This document shows, piece by piece, positions 23,238 through 33,900 of a DNA stretch of 64,000 nucleotides. The notes under the pieces are model-generated. The model was not told the origin of the DNA. It saw only the letters and a list, made by a program, of their open reading frames with translations, and did not search any database. The position numbers and the translations under genes were made by a program. This DNA is from Eoetvoesiella caeni (GTDB taxonomy: Bacteria; Pseudomonadota; Gammaproteobacteria; Burkholderiales; Burkholderiaceae_B), in the NCBI RefSeq assembly GCF_003315175.1, contig NZ_QNRQ01000003.1:310001-374000 (forward strand), given 5' to 3'. Every line of letters begins with the position of its first letter. The stretch's first letter is position 1.

Positions 23238-24215
23238 ATGAAAAAAGAACAGACCATAACCATCTGGGAAGGATGCGATCCTGGCATATCGAAAGCCATC
23301 GAACGCTTTCAAGATCGCTGGCGTCCTTACTCCACCGCTTCGCGGCGCTACCCCATCAGGCGATTGATACAGGAAGTCATTGATCCAGCCGTAGCCACTT
23401 ATATGAAATCCCTCCCCGCACGTTATTCGGGCTTCGTATCCGGTTTCGGGGCGGGAATGAACTTCAGCGAGACCATTCGACTGGTCGGATTTGATACGAT
23501 AGTTCGTCTGCAACGACAGTTACTGCGTCATTTCATTAAGACGGAGGACAAGCAGGATTCAAGGGATCAGCGATTTGTTGCAACCATCGAATCTCTAACC
23601 AGTTTGGCTTGGGATTGCGCGTGCAAGCGCCCGAAAAAAACGACCACCACAACTGGCGTCAATCTAAACGCGCAACGTAAACATGGCTTTTGCGAACTAT
23701 GCGGAGAGCTGACCGAGTTCGCCGACTTCATGGCAACGGTCGCTGACGAGCAAGTCAATGATGTAGAGCTACAAGACCGTAAGAAGCTCGAACTCAGCCA
23801 CCAGTACTGCGCCAGACATAGGCCCATCTTGGCGAATGGCAGCCGGAACCCCGCTTATAGGCAAGCAAAGCGATCCCTCGCGCAATTCAACCTCGAACTT
23901 GACCGGCTCAACCGTCAATGCGCGAAGCGTGCCACGCCGCAAGCCGCCTCTGGCGACTCGCTGGTAGATCGCTACTTCTACCACCTCATGTTGAGCCAGA
24001 CCGTACAGTCAGCCGACAAAGGAGAGCTGCGCAACCAGGCGCGCTTGATGGTGGACTCGAAGCTATCAGACCGCAAAAAGAAAATATTGATACTCCAGTG
24101 GGATGGACTCAACCAGTCGGAGATAGCGCGAAAACTGGGCATCGAACGTCAGGCGGTATCGAAAGCGTTGAAGTCGTTGGCCTCGACGCCCCGAATGCTC
24201 CAATTGAAGGAGTAA
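23238..24215 (+). CDS. Putative DNA-binding regulator: Cys/His cluster plus sigma-type HTH
   Basis: 325 residues. The central region holds a possible zinc site, FCELCGEL followed about 60 residues later by YCARHRP. The C-terminus is a clear helix-turn-helix like sigma-70 region 4/LuxR (KKILILQWDGLNQSEIARKLGIERQAVSKALKSL). It is the only plus-strand gene of the element's maintenance region and is divergent from alpA-repA-repC, suggesting a regulator of replication or excision. A KorB operator match lies 16 bp past its stop. The family was not recognised. Confidence 0.6.
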   Translation: MKKEQTITIWEGCDPGISKAIERFQDRWRPYSTASRRYPIRRLIQEVIDPAVATYMKSLPARYSGFVSGFGAGMNFSETIRLVGFDTIVRLQRQLLRHFIKTEDKQDSRDQRFVATIESLTSLAWDCACKRPKKTTTTTGVNLNAQRKHGFCELCGELTEFADFMATVADEQVNDVELQDRKKLELSHQYCARHRPILANGSRNPAYRQAKRSLAQFNLELDRLNRQCAKRATPQAASGDSLVDRYFYHLMLSQTVQSADKGELRNQARLMVDSKLSDRKKKILILQWDGLNQSEIARKLGIERQAVSKALKSLASTPRMLQLKE

Positions 24216-24230
24216 AACGACACCGAAAAT

Positions 24231-24243
24231 TTTAGCGGCTAAA
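24231..24243. promoter_or_regulatory. KorB operator (OB) match downstream of the HTH gene
   Basis: TTTAGCGGCTAAA, the third exact match to the IncP KorB operator consensus in the element. It lies between convergent genes rather than at a promoter, as distant OB sites do in IncP plasmids. Confidence 0.75.
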
Positions 24244-24387
24244 GTCCCTGACTCATCTGTACTGATTCAAACCCGAGCAGACATGTTCCGTTCGACCTGC
24301 ATGACAGGAAAAGTCCGGACCGAACATTGGAGTAACAATCTCCGTGACATCGCCGAGCTGAAGTCACAACCGATGAAAATCTCACCG

Positions 24388-25020
24388 CTAGCCGAGATTT
24401 TTCTTGGCGTCTTCAAAGCGTGAGTAAACCTTATCCGAGCGTCCTTCAAAAGCCATACGCCCGACAGTCTTTCTGTCAGTCCAATACTCAGCTGTCAGCG
24501 AGTCTGGTTTGTACTTCGGCCCATGCGTAGAAATCGTCGCCGCGCCAACATGCCGCTCACTGCGAACACCTCGAAGTTCTACGCCGGGCGTGTTGGCATA
24601 AACGACCGACACGTTGAAGCGGTTGCCGCATAGCGTCGGCTGGATTGCGTGGGCGAGCAGACAGGATTCGGACTCTGGTGTCATAAGCTGAATTTGCAGC
24701 TTACTAAACGTCTGAACTATGCCAGCGTATGCGGTAATCGGCGGAACTTTCTCGCCGGTTTCTGGGTTGATCCACTCCGGATGAATCGTCACCTTCCAGG
24801 TACCACGGAGGTCTGGCCGGTCGAACAGCCAGCCCTGAAAAATATGTAATCGCCATAGCAGATGTTCCATCGCCAGAGTGACGGCCACAAGTACACCAAC
24901 CACTGTTGTGAAGGGCGCAAGGTGATCCCAGGAAATGGGTGTTCCTTGCAGCCAAAGCACCGCGCCCCATGCGATGGTGGCGACAGCGAGCGCAGCCGTG
25001 ATTTGAAGGCGTGTGAACAT
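24388..25020 (-). CDS. cap15: CBASS effector, Cap15-like membrane protein
   Basis: 210 residues: two N-terminal transmembrane helices (about 7-25 and 36-56), then a soluble beta-rich domain beginning LRGTWKVTIHPEW and continuing through alternating polar/hydrophobic strands. This two-helix plus beta-barrel layout matches Cap15 effectors, which oligomerise in the inner membrane on binding cyclic dinucleotides and kill the infected cell. It starts two bases after the CD-NTase stop. Assigned from architecture and partner rather than a search. Confidence 0.75.
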   Translation of the reverse strand: MFTRLQITAALAVATIAWGAVLWLQGTPISWDHLAPFTTVVGVLVAVTLAMEHLLWRLHIFQGWLFDRPDLRGTWKVTIHPEWINPETGEKVPPITAYAGIVQTFSKLQIQLMTPESESCLLAHAIQPTLCGNRFNVSVVYANTPGVELRGVRSERHVGAATISTHGPKYKPDSLTAEYWTDRKTVGRMAFEGRSDKVYSRFEDAKKNLG

Positions 25021-25022
25021 AC

Positions 25023-25937
25023 TTAAGCTATTCCGATGTAACGGCGAGTGCTGTCTATAAATTCTTCAAACCGCTTGCGCTTCGCATCGTCATTTTTTAG
25101 CAGATATTTTAGTTCACTCACCTCGCCCCACTCGCCGCATAGCGACATACTCGACAAGTAGAGGGACAGGTGATTTAGTACGGAACAAACATCATCGTAC
25201 CAAGTCTCGTGCGCAAAACAGCTATTAGGAGCGTTCCATACAAGGCACTCAACGTTAAAACCCTTAATCAGCTTAGCTTCTGCAATGCCGTCCTCTTCCA
25301 TGATATTGCGCAACTTCTTTACAATACGAACAACACCACGATACGCTCGACGAGTGTCGTTATTTTTACCATTGCCGTTCTCGTAATGTTGGCGCGGCCA
25401 TTCGTGAGTGTCGTAGAGGCGTTCCGGCCAGTTGATGATTCTACCGCCGCTATCAGGCCGCAACTCGGTTCCACAAATATATGTACCATCAGCCGAGTAA
25501 CGACGATGCACCATGAGAGGTACTACGTCCGCATCAACTCGGTAGGTGTTCTCATGAATATCAAATGCCTTATCACCACGCGTAACATGCTGCGCTCCAA
25601 AGTAGCTTATTAGAGCCTTTCCAATATCGTTTTTAAAATGGGCGTACCCGTAATCAACGCTAATCACATTAAAATCAGCGTCGATTTTCCCGGACGGATA
25701 ATCGGTCCCGAATAGGTTACCCGTGTAGAGAACACCGATATCCACATCGCTGTCTTGCCTGACATTTACACGGTTTCGATAGGAACCTTGTATAAAAACC
25801 TTCGTCACCGACGCCATTTTCACGTCAGCAGCCAATGCCTTTCTAATCGCAGTGATTGCATTGTCTATTTTATCGCTCTCTGTTTGGCTCGGGGCTTGTG
25901 CCCATGTCGCAAAACGACTATTCCATGTTGCGCTCAT
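25023..25937 (-). CDS. CBASS CD-NTase (cyclic oligonucleotide synthase)
   Basis: 304 residues with the nucleotidyltransferase core: IQGSYRNRVNVRQDSDVDIGV (GSY at 51-53, Asp64 and Asp66) and the third carboxylate in YRVDADVVP (about 135-137). These are the catalytic residues of cGAS/DncV-like enzymes that make cyclic di- or trinucleotides during phage infection. AAGGAG precedes the ATG. With only one effector gene and no Cap2/Cap3 or HORMA/TRIP13 genes, this is a type I CBASS. The clade (CdnB/CdnE) is not certain. Confidence 0.88.
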   Translation of the reverse strand: MSATWNSRFATWAQAPSQTESDKIDNAITAIRKALAADVKMASVTKVFIQGSYRNRVNVRQDSDVDIGVLYTGNLFGTDYPSGKIDADFNVISVDYGYAHFKNDIGKALISYFGAQHVTRGDKAFDIHENTYRVDADVVPLMVHRRYSADGTYICGTELRPDSGGRIINWPERLYDTHEWPRQHYENGNGKNNDTRRAYRGVVRIVKKLRNIMEEDGIAEAKLIKGFNVECLVWNAPNSCFAHETWYDDVCSVLNHLSLYLSSMSLCGEWGEVSELKYLLKNDDAKRKRFEEFIDSTRRYIGIA

Positions 25938-25990
25938 TTGTTCTCCTTTTTATAAAAATAACATCATGGAAATTATTGTCCGGCTTTCCA

Positions 25991-27178
25991 TCAAACAGTC
26001 CACTCATCAATCATATTCGCCCAATCCTGCAACATCGCCGCCCGCTGTTCGCGGTACTCAGCCTTGTTGTAGACCGCCCTCACGCCCTTCTGCTCGTGCG
26101 CCAGGCACTTCTCAATCCAGTCGGTGTTGTAGCCAGCCTCATGCAACAGCGTGCTGGCTGTGCGCCGCAAGTCATGCGGCCCGAACTTGGCCAGCGACTT
26201 CCCGTCTTTCTGCGCCGCTTTGTAAGTCAGGGTCAGCACCTGATTGAGCGTGGCAGCGCTCATCGGCGCATCCGAGTCGTACCGTGATGGCAAAACGAAG
26301 TCAGAACCACCGGCAAAGGTTTTCAGGGCAATGAAAATATCCAGAGCCTGCTGGGACAGGAATACCAGGTGCGGGTTACGGCGCTTCATCCGCTCCTTGG
26401 GAATCGTCCACAGCGCTTCGCTGAAATTGATCTCGCTCCAGGTCGCATTGGTCAGCTCGCTTTTGCGCACCATGGTCAGCAAAAGCAGCTTGGCCGCCGC
26501 ACGATTTGTTGGGCTTGTACCCACCCGCTCCATGTACTGATACATCAGCCCGATTTCTTCTGGCATCAACGCTCGGTCGCGTGGCTCGAATCGGGCGATG
26601 CTAGTTGGCCGCACCAGCTCCGCCGGGTTTTCGACCTTCTGCCCACGCTCGGTTGCCCAGCGAAACACTTGCATAACGATTTCACGCACATGAACGGCGG
26701 TGGCCGGTGCGCCTCGCTCGACGATGGCATCGGTCAGCGCTCGCAAGTCCTCATGGGTGATCTCCACCAGCTTCTGATTGCTGAATTTCGGCTTCAGCTC
26801 GCGCTCATAGACCGAACGGCGCATATCGCGGGTGGAGTCGGCCATCTGGTAACCGCGCAGCCACTTCTCCGCCCAGGCACCGAACGTCTCCGCATCTTTC
26901 ACTCGCGCCTTGTCGCGGGCCTTCTCCTTGGCCGGCGACTTGCCAGCCGCAACCATCTTCTTGGCGTCATTCAACTGCTCACGGGCTTCAGCCAAGGTGA
27001 TGCCACCGACACCATAGCGACCAAAGGTGATGGTCTCCTGCCGCCCGTTGATTGAGTAGTTGTAACGGAACGAGATGGAGCCGGCTGGAGTCACGGCCAC
27101 ATAGAGACCTTCTCGGTCATTCACCTTGTAGAGCTTGTCCCTGGGCTTGAGATTTCGCAGCTTGGTATCGGTCAGCAT
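25991..27178 (-). CDS. int: Tyrosine integrase (P4-type), guaA-specific
   Basis: 395 residues: an N-terminal arm-binding DUF4102-type domain (LRNLKPRDKLYKVNDREGLY), a core-binding SAM-like domain (about 100-190) and the catalytic domain with Arg238 (MVRKSEL), His335 and Arg338 (PHDLRR), His361 (LAHEQ) and nucleophile Tyr370. The start lies 306 bp from the guaA end, and the attachment repeat lies beyond it, as expected for an integrase next to its att site. It appears intact. Confidence 0.95.
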   Translation of the reverse strand: MLTDTKLRNLKPRDKLYKVNDREGLYVAVTPAGSISFRYNYSINGRQETITFGRYGVGGITLAEAREQLNDAKKMVAAGKSPAKEKARDKARVKDAETFGAWAEKWLRGYQMADSTRDMRRSVYERELKPKFSNQKLVEITHEDLRALTDAIVERGAPATAVHVREIVMQVFRWATERGQKVENPAELVRPTSIARFEPRDRALMPEEIGLMYQYMERVGTSPTNRAAAKLLLLTMVRKSELTNATWSEINFSEALWTIPKERMKRRNPHLVFLSQQALDIFIALKTFAGGSDFVLPSRYDSDAPMSAATLNQVLTLTYKAAQKDGKSLAKFGPHDLRRTASTLLHEAGYNTDWIEKCLAHEQKGVRAVYNKAEYREQRAAMLQDWANMIDEWTV

Positions 27179-27202
27179 GTAGCGTGTCCCTCTTCATTTT
27201 CG

Positions 27203-27307
27203 ATACCATGCCAAAAAAACGCCAAAATTTCATCGTTTTTTTCTATATAAAACAACAACCTATCAAGATTCTATACCATGAACACATAAGAAAATTCAGC
27301 ATGGTAT
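27203..27307. promoter_or_regulatory. Possible integrase arm sites, right end
   Basis: ATACCATG at 27203-27210 and 27273-27280 and its inverse at 27300-27307 lie between int and the right attachment repeat and match a site near the left end (2906). A separate direct repeat, CCGTGCCAGAC, occurs at 27394-27404 and 27468-27478, close to the crossover. The intervening sequence up to 27484 holds no gene. Confidence 0.4.
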
Positions 27308-27411
27308 CGGCATCAATCATGGCATCATCAACGGATAGTACCAGCTTTAATGCCATGCTCAAACGGTGCTTGGCGCTTCCTCCCGTTGCCAGACCGTGCC
27401 AGACACAAATA

Positions 27412-27437
27412 CAAAAAAGCCCGCAATTACGCGGGCT
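27412..27437 (-). terminator. guaA terminator located inside the island end
   Basis: On the minus strand AGCCCGC-GTAATT-GCGGGCT is followed by TTTTTTG, a classic intrinsic terminator about 50 bp past the guaA stop. It is on the island side of the attachment repeat, so the element supplies the transcription stop for the gene it interrupted. Confidence 0.8.
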
Positions 27438-27483
27438 TAGCGGCTTTTTATGCCTTCAGATGCCTGGCCGTGCCAGACGCGGG

Positions 27484-27502
27484 ATCATTCCCACTCTATC
27501 GT
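27484..27502. repeat. Right attachment-site repeat (3' end of intact guaA)
   Basis: ATCATTCCCACTCTAT plus CGT, overlapping the guaA stop codon. It encodes T-I-E-W-E-stop on the minus strand and matches 2820-2838 with one mismatch. Integration therefore keeps guaA coding capacity. Confidence 0.9.
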
Positions 27503-29071
27503 CGCGGGCGGCTTGCTGGATACGTCGTAAGTAACCCGATTAATACCGCGCACCTCATTGATAATGCGGCCGGATACTTTCTTCAACAGCGCATACGGCA
27601 GCTCCGCCCAGTCGGCGGTCATGAAGTCGGTGGTTTGTACGGCACGCAGGGCCACGACGTAGTCGTAGGTGCGGCCGTCGCCCATGACGCCTACCGATTT
27701 GACCGGCAGGAACACGGCAAAGGCCTGGGCGGTGAGGTCGTACCAGTTCTTGCCGCTGATGGGGTCCTCGGTTTTGCGTAGTTCTTCGATGAAGATGGCG
27801 TCGGCGCGGCGCAGCAGGTCGGCGTATTCTTTCTTGACTTCGCCCAATATGCGCACGCCCAGGCCTGGGCCCGGGAATGGGTGGCGGTACACCATGGCGG
27901 GCGGCAAGCCCAAGGCCACGCCTAGTTTGCGCACTTCATCCTTGAACAGTTCACGCAAGGGTTCAAGCAATTTCAAATTCAGTGTTTCGGGCAGGCCGCC
28001 CACGTTGTGGTGCGACTTGATGGCAACGGCCTTGCCGGTCTTGGCGCCGGCCGATTCGATCACGTCGGGGTATATCGTGCCTTGAGCAAGCCAGCGGGCA
28101 TTGCTGAGCTTGCCGGCTTCGGCCTGGAATACTTCAACGAATTCGCGACCGATGATTTTACGTTTGGCTTCAGGATCGGCAACGCCGGCCAGTTTGCCCA
28201 TGAACTGGTCGGTAGCGTCGATGTGGACGATTTTCATGCCGAAATGGTCGCCCAGGGTCTTCATGACCTGTTCGCCTTCGTTCAGGCGCAACAGGCCGTG
28301 ATCAACGAATACGCAAGTAAGCTGGTCGCCGATGGCTTTATGGATCAATGCAGCCGCAACGGACGAGTCCACGCCGCCCGACAGGCCCAGTATGACTTCA
28401 TCGGTGCCGACCTGCGCGCGGATGTTGGCGACCGCTTCAGCCACGTAGTCGGGCATATTCCAGTCGCCGGCGCAGCCGCAGATCTCGTTGACAAAGCGCG
28501 ACAGCAAGGCCTGACCTTGAGTCGTGTGCGTTACCTCTGGATGGAATTGCACGGCGTAGAAATGGCGCTCTTCGTCGGCCATGCCGGCAATGGGGCAAGA
28601 GTCGGTCGAAGCCATGAGCTTGAAGCCCGGCGGCAACTGGGTAACTTTATCGCCATGGCTCATCCATACCTTCAACATGCCGTGCCCTTCGGTGGTGGAA
28701 AAGTCTTCCAGGCCGTCAAGCAGGCGCGTATGGCCGCGCGCACGCACCTCGGCATAGCCAAATTCGCGGTGGTCCGACCATTCGACCTTGCCGCCCAGTT
28801 GCAAAGCCATGGACTGCATGCCATAGCAAATGCCCAGCACAGGCACGCCCGCTTCGAATACCTTGGCCGGCACTTTAAGCGAGTCTTCGTGATATGCCGA
28901 AGCGTGGCTGCCCGAAAGAATGATGCCTTTGAGCCCTTGCTGGGATTCAATGAAAGCGCTGTCGACATCGCCCGGGTGTATTTCGCAATACACACCGGCT
29001 TCGCGCACGCGGCGCGCAATAAGCTGGGTTACTTGTGAACCGTAATCGAGAATCAGGATACGCTGGTGCAT
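27485..29071 (-). CDS. guaA: GMP synthase (glutamine-hydrolysing)
   Basis: 528 residues from the ATG at 29071 ([16 protein letters not shown]); the longer frame is upstream non-coding. The N-terminal class I glutamine amidotransferase has the nucleophile in GICYGMQ and His/Glu in VQFHPEV. The ATP-pyrophosphatase P-loop is LSGGVDSS, followed by the dimerisation domain ending TIEWE. It converts XMP to GMP. It is downstream of guaB with 117 bp between. The last six codons are the integration target. Confidence 0.98.
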   Translation of the reverse strand: MHQRILILDYGSQVTQLIARRVREAGVYCEIHPGDVDSAFIESQQGLKGIILSGSHASAYHEDSLKVPAKVFEAGVPVLGICYGMQSMALQLGGKVEWSDHREFGYAEVRARGHTRLLDGLEDFSTTEGHGMLKVWMSHGDKVTQLPPGFKLMASTDSCPIAGMADEERHFYAVQFHPEVTHTTQGQALLSRFVNEICGCAGDWNMPDYVAEAVANIRAQVGTDEVILGLSGGVDSSVAAALIHKAIGDQLTCVFVDHGLLRLNEGEQVMKTLGDHFGMKIVHIDATDQFMGKLAGVADPEAKRKIIGREFVEVFQAEAGKLSNARWLAQGTIYPDVIESAGAKTGKAVAIKSHHNVGGLPETLNLKLLEPLRELFKDEVRKLGVALGLPPAMVYRHPFPGPGLGVRILGEVKKEYADLLRRADAIFIEELRKTEDPISGKNWYDLTAQAFAVFLPVKSVGVMGDGRTYDYVVALRAVQTTDFMTADWAELPYALLKKVSGRIINEVRGINRVTYDVSSKPPATIEWE

Positions 29072-29149
29072 GGCAAGAATAATCTGTAAGACAAGGCCGG
29101 ATCTAGCGCTATGAAGCTGAACCGGCCTTGGTGTCAAAGGGTTGGGCAA

Positions 29150-29177
29150 AAACAAAAGCCGGCTCGAATGAGCCGGC
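29150..29177 (-). terminator. guaB terminator
   Basis: GCCGGCTC-GAAT-GAGCCGGC, a perfect 8-bp stem, followed on the minus strand by TTTTGTTTTT, between guaB and guaA. guaA is likely also served by its own promoter or by read-through. Confidence 0.8.
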
Positions 29178-29187
29178 CTGAAGAAGC

Positions 29188-30699
<1,512 letters not shown>

Positions 30700-30720
30700 C
30701 TAATGAACGAGGTACGTGCC

Positions 30721-30755
30721 AGCCTGCCGCCGGCGAACCGGCAGCGGGCTTTTTT
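30721..30755 (+). terminator. Stem-loop with T-run upstream of guaB
   Basis: AGCCTGCCGCCGG-CGAA-CCGGCAGCGGGCT, imperfect long stem, then TTTTT on the plus strand. It abuts the 83-bp tandem repeats and could block plus-strand transcription. Confidence 0.5.
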
Positions 30756-30998
30756 GCCGCCGGGCCGCCCCAAGGCAAAAAGCGCCCCCCTCGGGGGGCA
30801 GCGAGACGCATAGCGGCGAAGCGTGGGGGCTAAGTTTTGCCGCCGGGCCGCCCCAAGGCAAAAAGCGCCCCCCTCGGGGGGCTGCGAGACGCATAGCGGC
30901 GAAGCGTGGGGGCTAAGTTTTGCCGCCGGGCCGCCCCAAGGCAAAAAACGCCCCCTCGGGGGGCAGCAAGGCGCATAGCGGCGAAGCGTGGGGGCTTT
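30756..30998 (-). repeat. Three tandem 83-bp GC-rich repeats between purL and guaB
   Basis: Units begin at 30756, 30839 and 30922. Each contains GCCCCCACGCTTCGCCGCTATGCG, a CCCCCCGAGGGGGG hairpin followed by GCGCTTTTT (read on the minus strand), and GGGGCGGCCCGGCGGC. The hairpin plus T-run is a terminator directed away from purL. The same repeat family recurs at 54918-55238. The stretch between guaB and purL (about 350 bp) holds nothing else. Confidence 0.9.
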
Positions 30999-33900
30999 CT
31001 ACCCCAGCCAAACCCGCGCATTGCGGAAGATACGCAGCCATGGGCTGGCATCGCCGCCGCTGTCCTGGCTGCCCCAGCGGTCCGGCGACCACGACATCAT
31101 CACATTGCGCGTTACCCGCTCGGGGTGCGGCATCATCACGGTGAAGCGGCCGTCGGCGGTGGTTACACCCGTCAGTCCTTGCGGACTGCCGTTGGGGTTA
31201 TAAGGATAGGATTCGGTTGCCTGACCGCCGTGATCGGTAAAGTTCAGCACTTTGGCCACACGCCCGATATTGCCCTGCAAGCCGAAATTGGCAAAGCCTT
31301 CGCCGTGCGCCACAGCCACCGGAATACGAGTGCCAGCCATTCCCTTGAAGAACAGCGAAGGCGAATCGGCCACCTCGACCATCGACAGACGCGCTTCGTA
31401 TTTTTCCGACACGTTGCGGGTAAAGCGCGGCCAGTGCTCGGCGCCCGGTATCATGCTGGACAACGCCGCCATCATCTGGCAGCCGTTGCATACGCCCAAC
31501 GCAAAGGTATCGGGCCGCGCGAAATAGGCGGAAAACTGATCGAACAGCTGTTCGTTGAAGCGAATGGTGCGAGCCCAGCCTTCACCGGCGCCCAATACGT
31601 CGCCATAGCTGAAACCGCCCACGGCAACCAGGCCCTGCACCTCGTCCAGCCGCACACGGCCGGACAAAAGATCGGTCATGTGCACATCCAGGGACTCGAA
31701 GCCGGCCTTGTCGAAGGCCCAGGCCATTTCGACCTGGCTGTTGCAGCCCTGTTCACGCAAGATCGCAACCTTGGGCCGCTTGCCTGTCGCGATAAACGGC
31801 GCCGCTATGTCTTCCTGGGGATCGAAATTGACCATGGGAACCAGACCGGGATTGCCCGCGTCCTTCCAGACGTCGAACTCGGCCTGGGCGCAGGCGGGAT
31901 TGTCGCGCCGCTCCATGATGCGGCGGCTGACTTCGCTCCAGTGCTGGGCCAATTCAATGCGGCCTTTCTGGTAAATACACTTGCCGTCGCGATAGAACTG
32001 GATTTCGTCGCGGGTATTCAAGCCGCCCAGCACATGCGAATGCGCCGACAGCCCGGCTGCGCGCAGTTGCTGCAATACAGTGTCGCGCTGCCCGGCGGGC
32101 ACCTGGATGACCGCACCCGCCTCTTCAGCGAACAAAGCTTGCAGCGTGATTTCGTCGCGCTGCACCGCCACCTGTTCGGCACGTATCTTGTAGTCGCCCC
32201 AATCGGCGACATTGGGGTCGATAGTCAGCATATCCAGATTGACCGACACGCCGACACGCCCGGCAAACGCCATTTCGCATACGGTAGCCAACAGGCCGCC
32301 GTCAGAGCGGTCGTGATAAGCCAGCAAATGGCCGGCGCTGTTCAGTGCGCGGATCGCCGTGAAGAATGCCCCCAGGGACTTTGCATCGTCGATATCTGGC
32401 GCGGACTCGCCCACCTGATTGAAAACCTGGCTCAAGATGGAGCCGCCCAGGCGTTTTTTGCCCTGGCCCAGATCGATAAGTATCAACACGGTATCGCCCG
32501 CGTCGGTGCGCAACTGCGGGGTCAGGGTTTGGCGCACATCGGCCACCGGCGCAAAGGCAGTAACCACCAGCGAGACCGGCGAAATTACCTCGCGCCGGCC
32601 GTCGACGGCATCCCAGGCGGTGCGCATCGACAAGGAGTCTTTGCCCACCGGGATGGAAAGATCCAATTGCTGGCAGAATTCACTGACGGCGGCGACGGTA
32701 TCGTAAAGCGCCGCATCCTGGCCCGGTACCCCGCAGGCCGCCATCCAATTGGCAGAAAGCTTGATGTCTTTAAGCGACTGCACATCGCTGGCCGCCAGAT
32801 TGGTCAGCGCCTCGGCCACCGCCATACGTCCCGAGGCAGGTGCATTGATCATGGCAATAGGCGTACGCTCGCCCATGGCCATGGCCTCGCCGCGCACGCT
32901 TTCGAAGTCGGCCAAGGTAACCGCGCAATCGGCTACAGGCACCTGCCAGGGGCCAACCATTTGATCCCGGCTGCTCAAGCCGCCGACCGAGCGGTCGCCA
33001 ATCGTAATCAGGAAATTCTTGTTGGCAACGGTGGGATGGCGCAATACCCGCTCGATAGCCTCTTCCAGTGCAACGACAGTCAAGTCCTGCGCCTGCGATA
33101 CGCCCGGAAGACGCTGCACATCCCGCGTCATCTTGGGCGGTTTGCCCAGAATGACGTCAATAGGCACGTCCACAGGACGAATATCCTGTGCCGGCTGTGC
33201 GGCGGGCGCTTCGGCCATGCCAGGCAAGCCTTCGCCCAGGGTTACACGCAACTGGCGCTCTTCGGTGGCCACACCGACCACGGCATAGGGACAGCGTTCG
33301 CGCTTGGCAATAGCCTCGAAACGCGGCAGATCCCGCGGCAATATAGCCAGGACGTAGCGCTCTTGCGCCTCGTTGCTCCAGATTTCGGCGGCCGACAAGC
33401 CCGATTCTTCAAGATGCACTTGCTGCAATTCGAAAATGGCGCCGCGGCCGGCATCGTTGACCAGCTCGGGGAAGGCGTTGGACAAACCGCCCGCGCCCAC
33501 ATCGTGAATGGCAATAATGGGGTTGTCCGTACCCTGCTGCCAGCAACGGTCGATGACCTCTTGCGCCCGACGCTCGATCTCGGGATTGCCGCGCTGCACT
33601 GAATCAAAATCCAGCTCGGCGCTGTTGGCGCCTACGCTCATGCTTGAAGCCGCGCCGCCACCCATGCCGATACGCATGCCGGGGCCGCCCAATTGAACCA
33701 GCAAGGCCCCGGGAGGAATGGGGTCTTTATGCGTCAAGCGGTCGTCAATGCTGCCCAGGCCGCCGGCTATCATGATGGGCTTGTGATAACCCCAGCGCTG
33801 GTCGCCCGCGGTCTGTTCGAAGGTACGGAAGTAACCCAGCAAATTGGGCCGGCCGAATTCATTATTGAACGCCGCGCCGCCGATCGGACCTTCGATCATG

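Larger units (their letters stand above)
2820..27502. mobile_element. guaA-integrated genomic island (ICE/IME remnant carrying defence systems)
   Basis: Bounded by direct repeats 2820-2838 and 27484-27502, with a P4-type tyrosine integrase abutting the right end. Contents, left to right: small ORF, Gabija, a five-gene methyltransferase/nuclease operon with an HTH gene, small ORFs, trbL-trbK-trbJ, a toxin-antitoxin pair, traI remnant, traJ, IncP-type oriT, IncQ-type oriV and repC-repA, an AlpA-like regulator, a zinc-finger/HTH regulator, CBASS, integrase. The conjugation set is incomplete (no coupling protein, no TrbB-I, no full relaxase), so self-transfer is unlikely; mobilisation in trans through oriT is conceivable. 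Confidence 0.9.

Noticed and set aside
30906-33602. 898-residue plus-strand ORF
   Set aside because: It lies fully antisense to purL, a certain gene; its composition (His/Arg/Gly-rich) is that of a shadow frame in GC-rich DNA.
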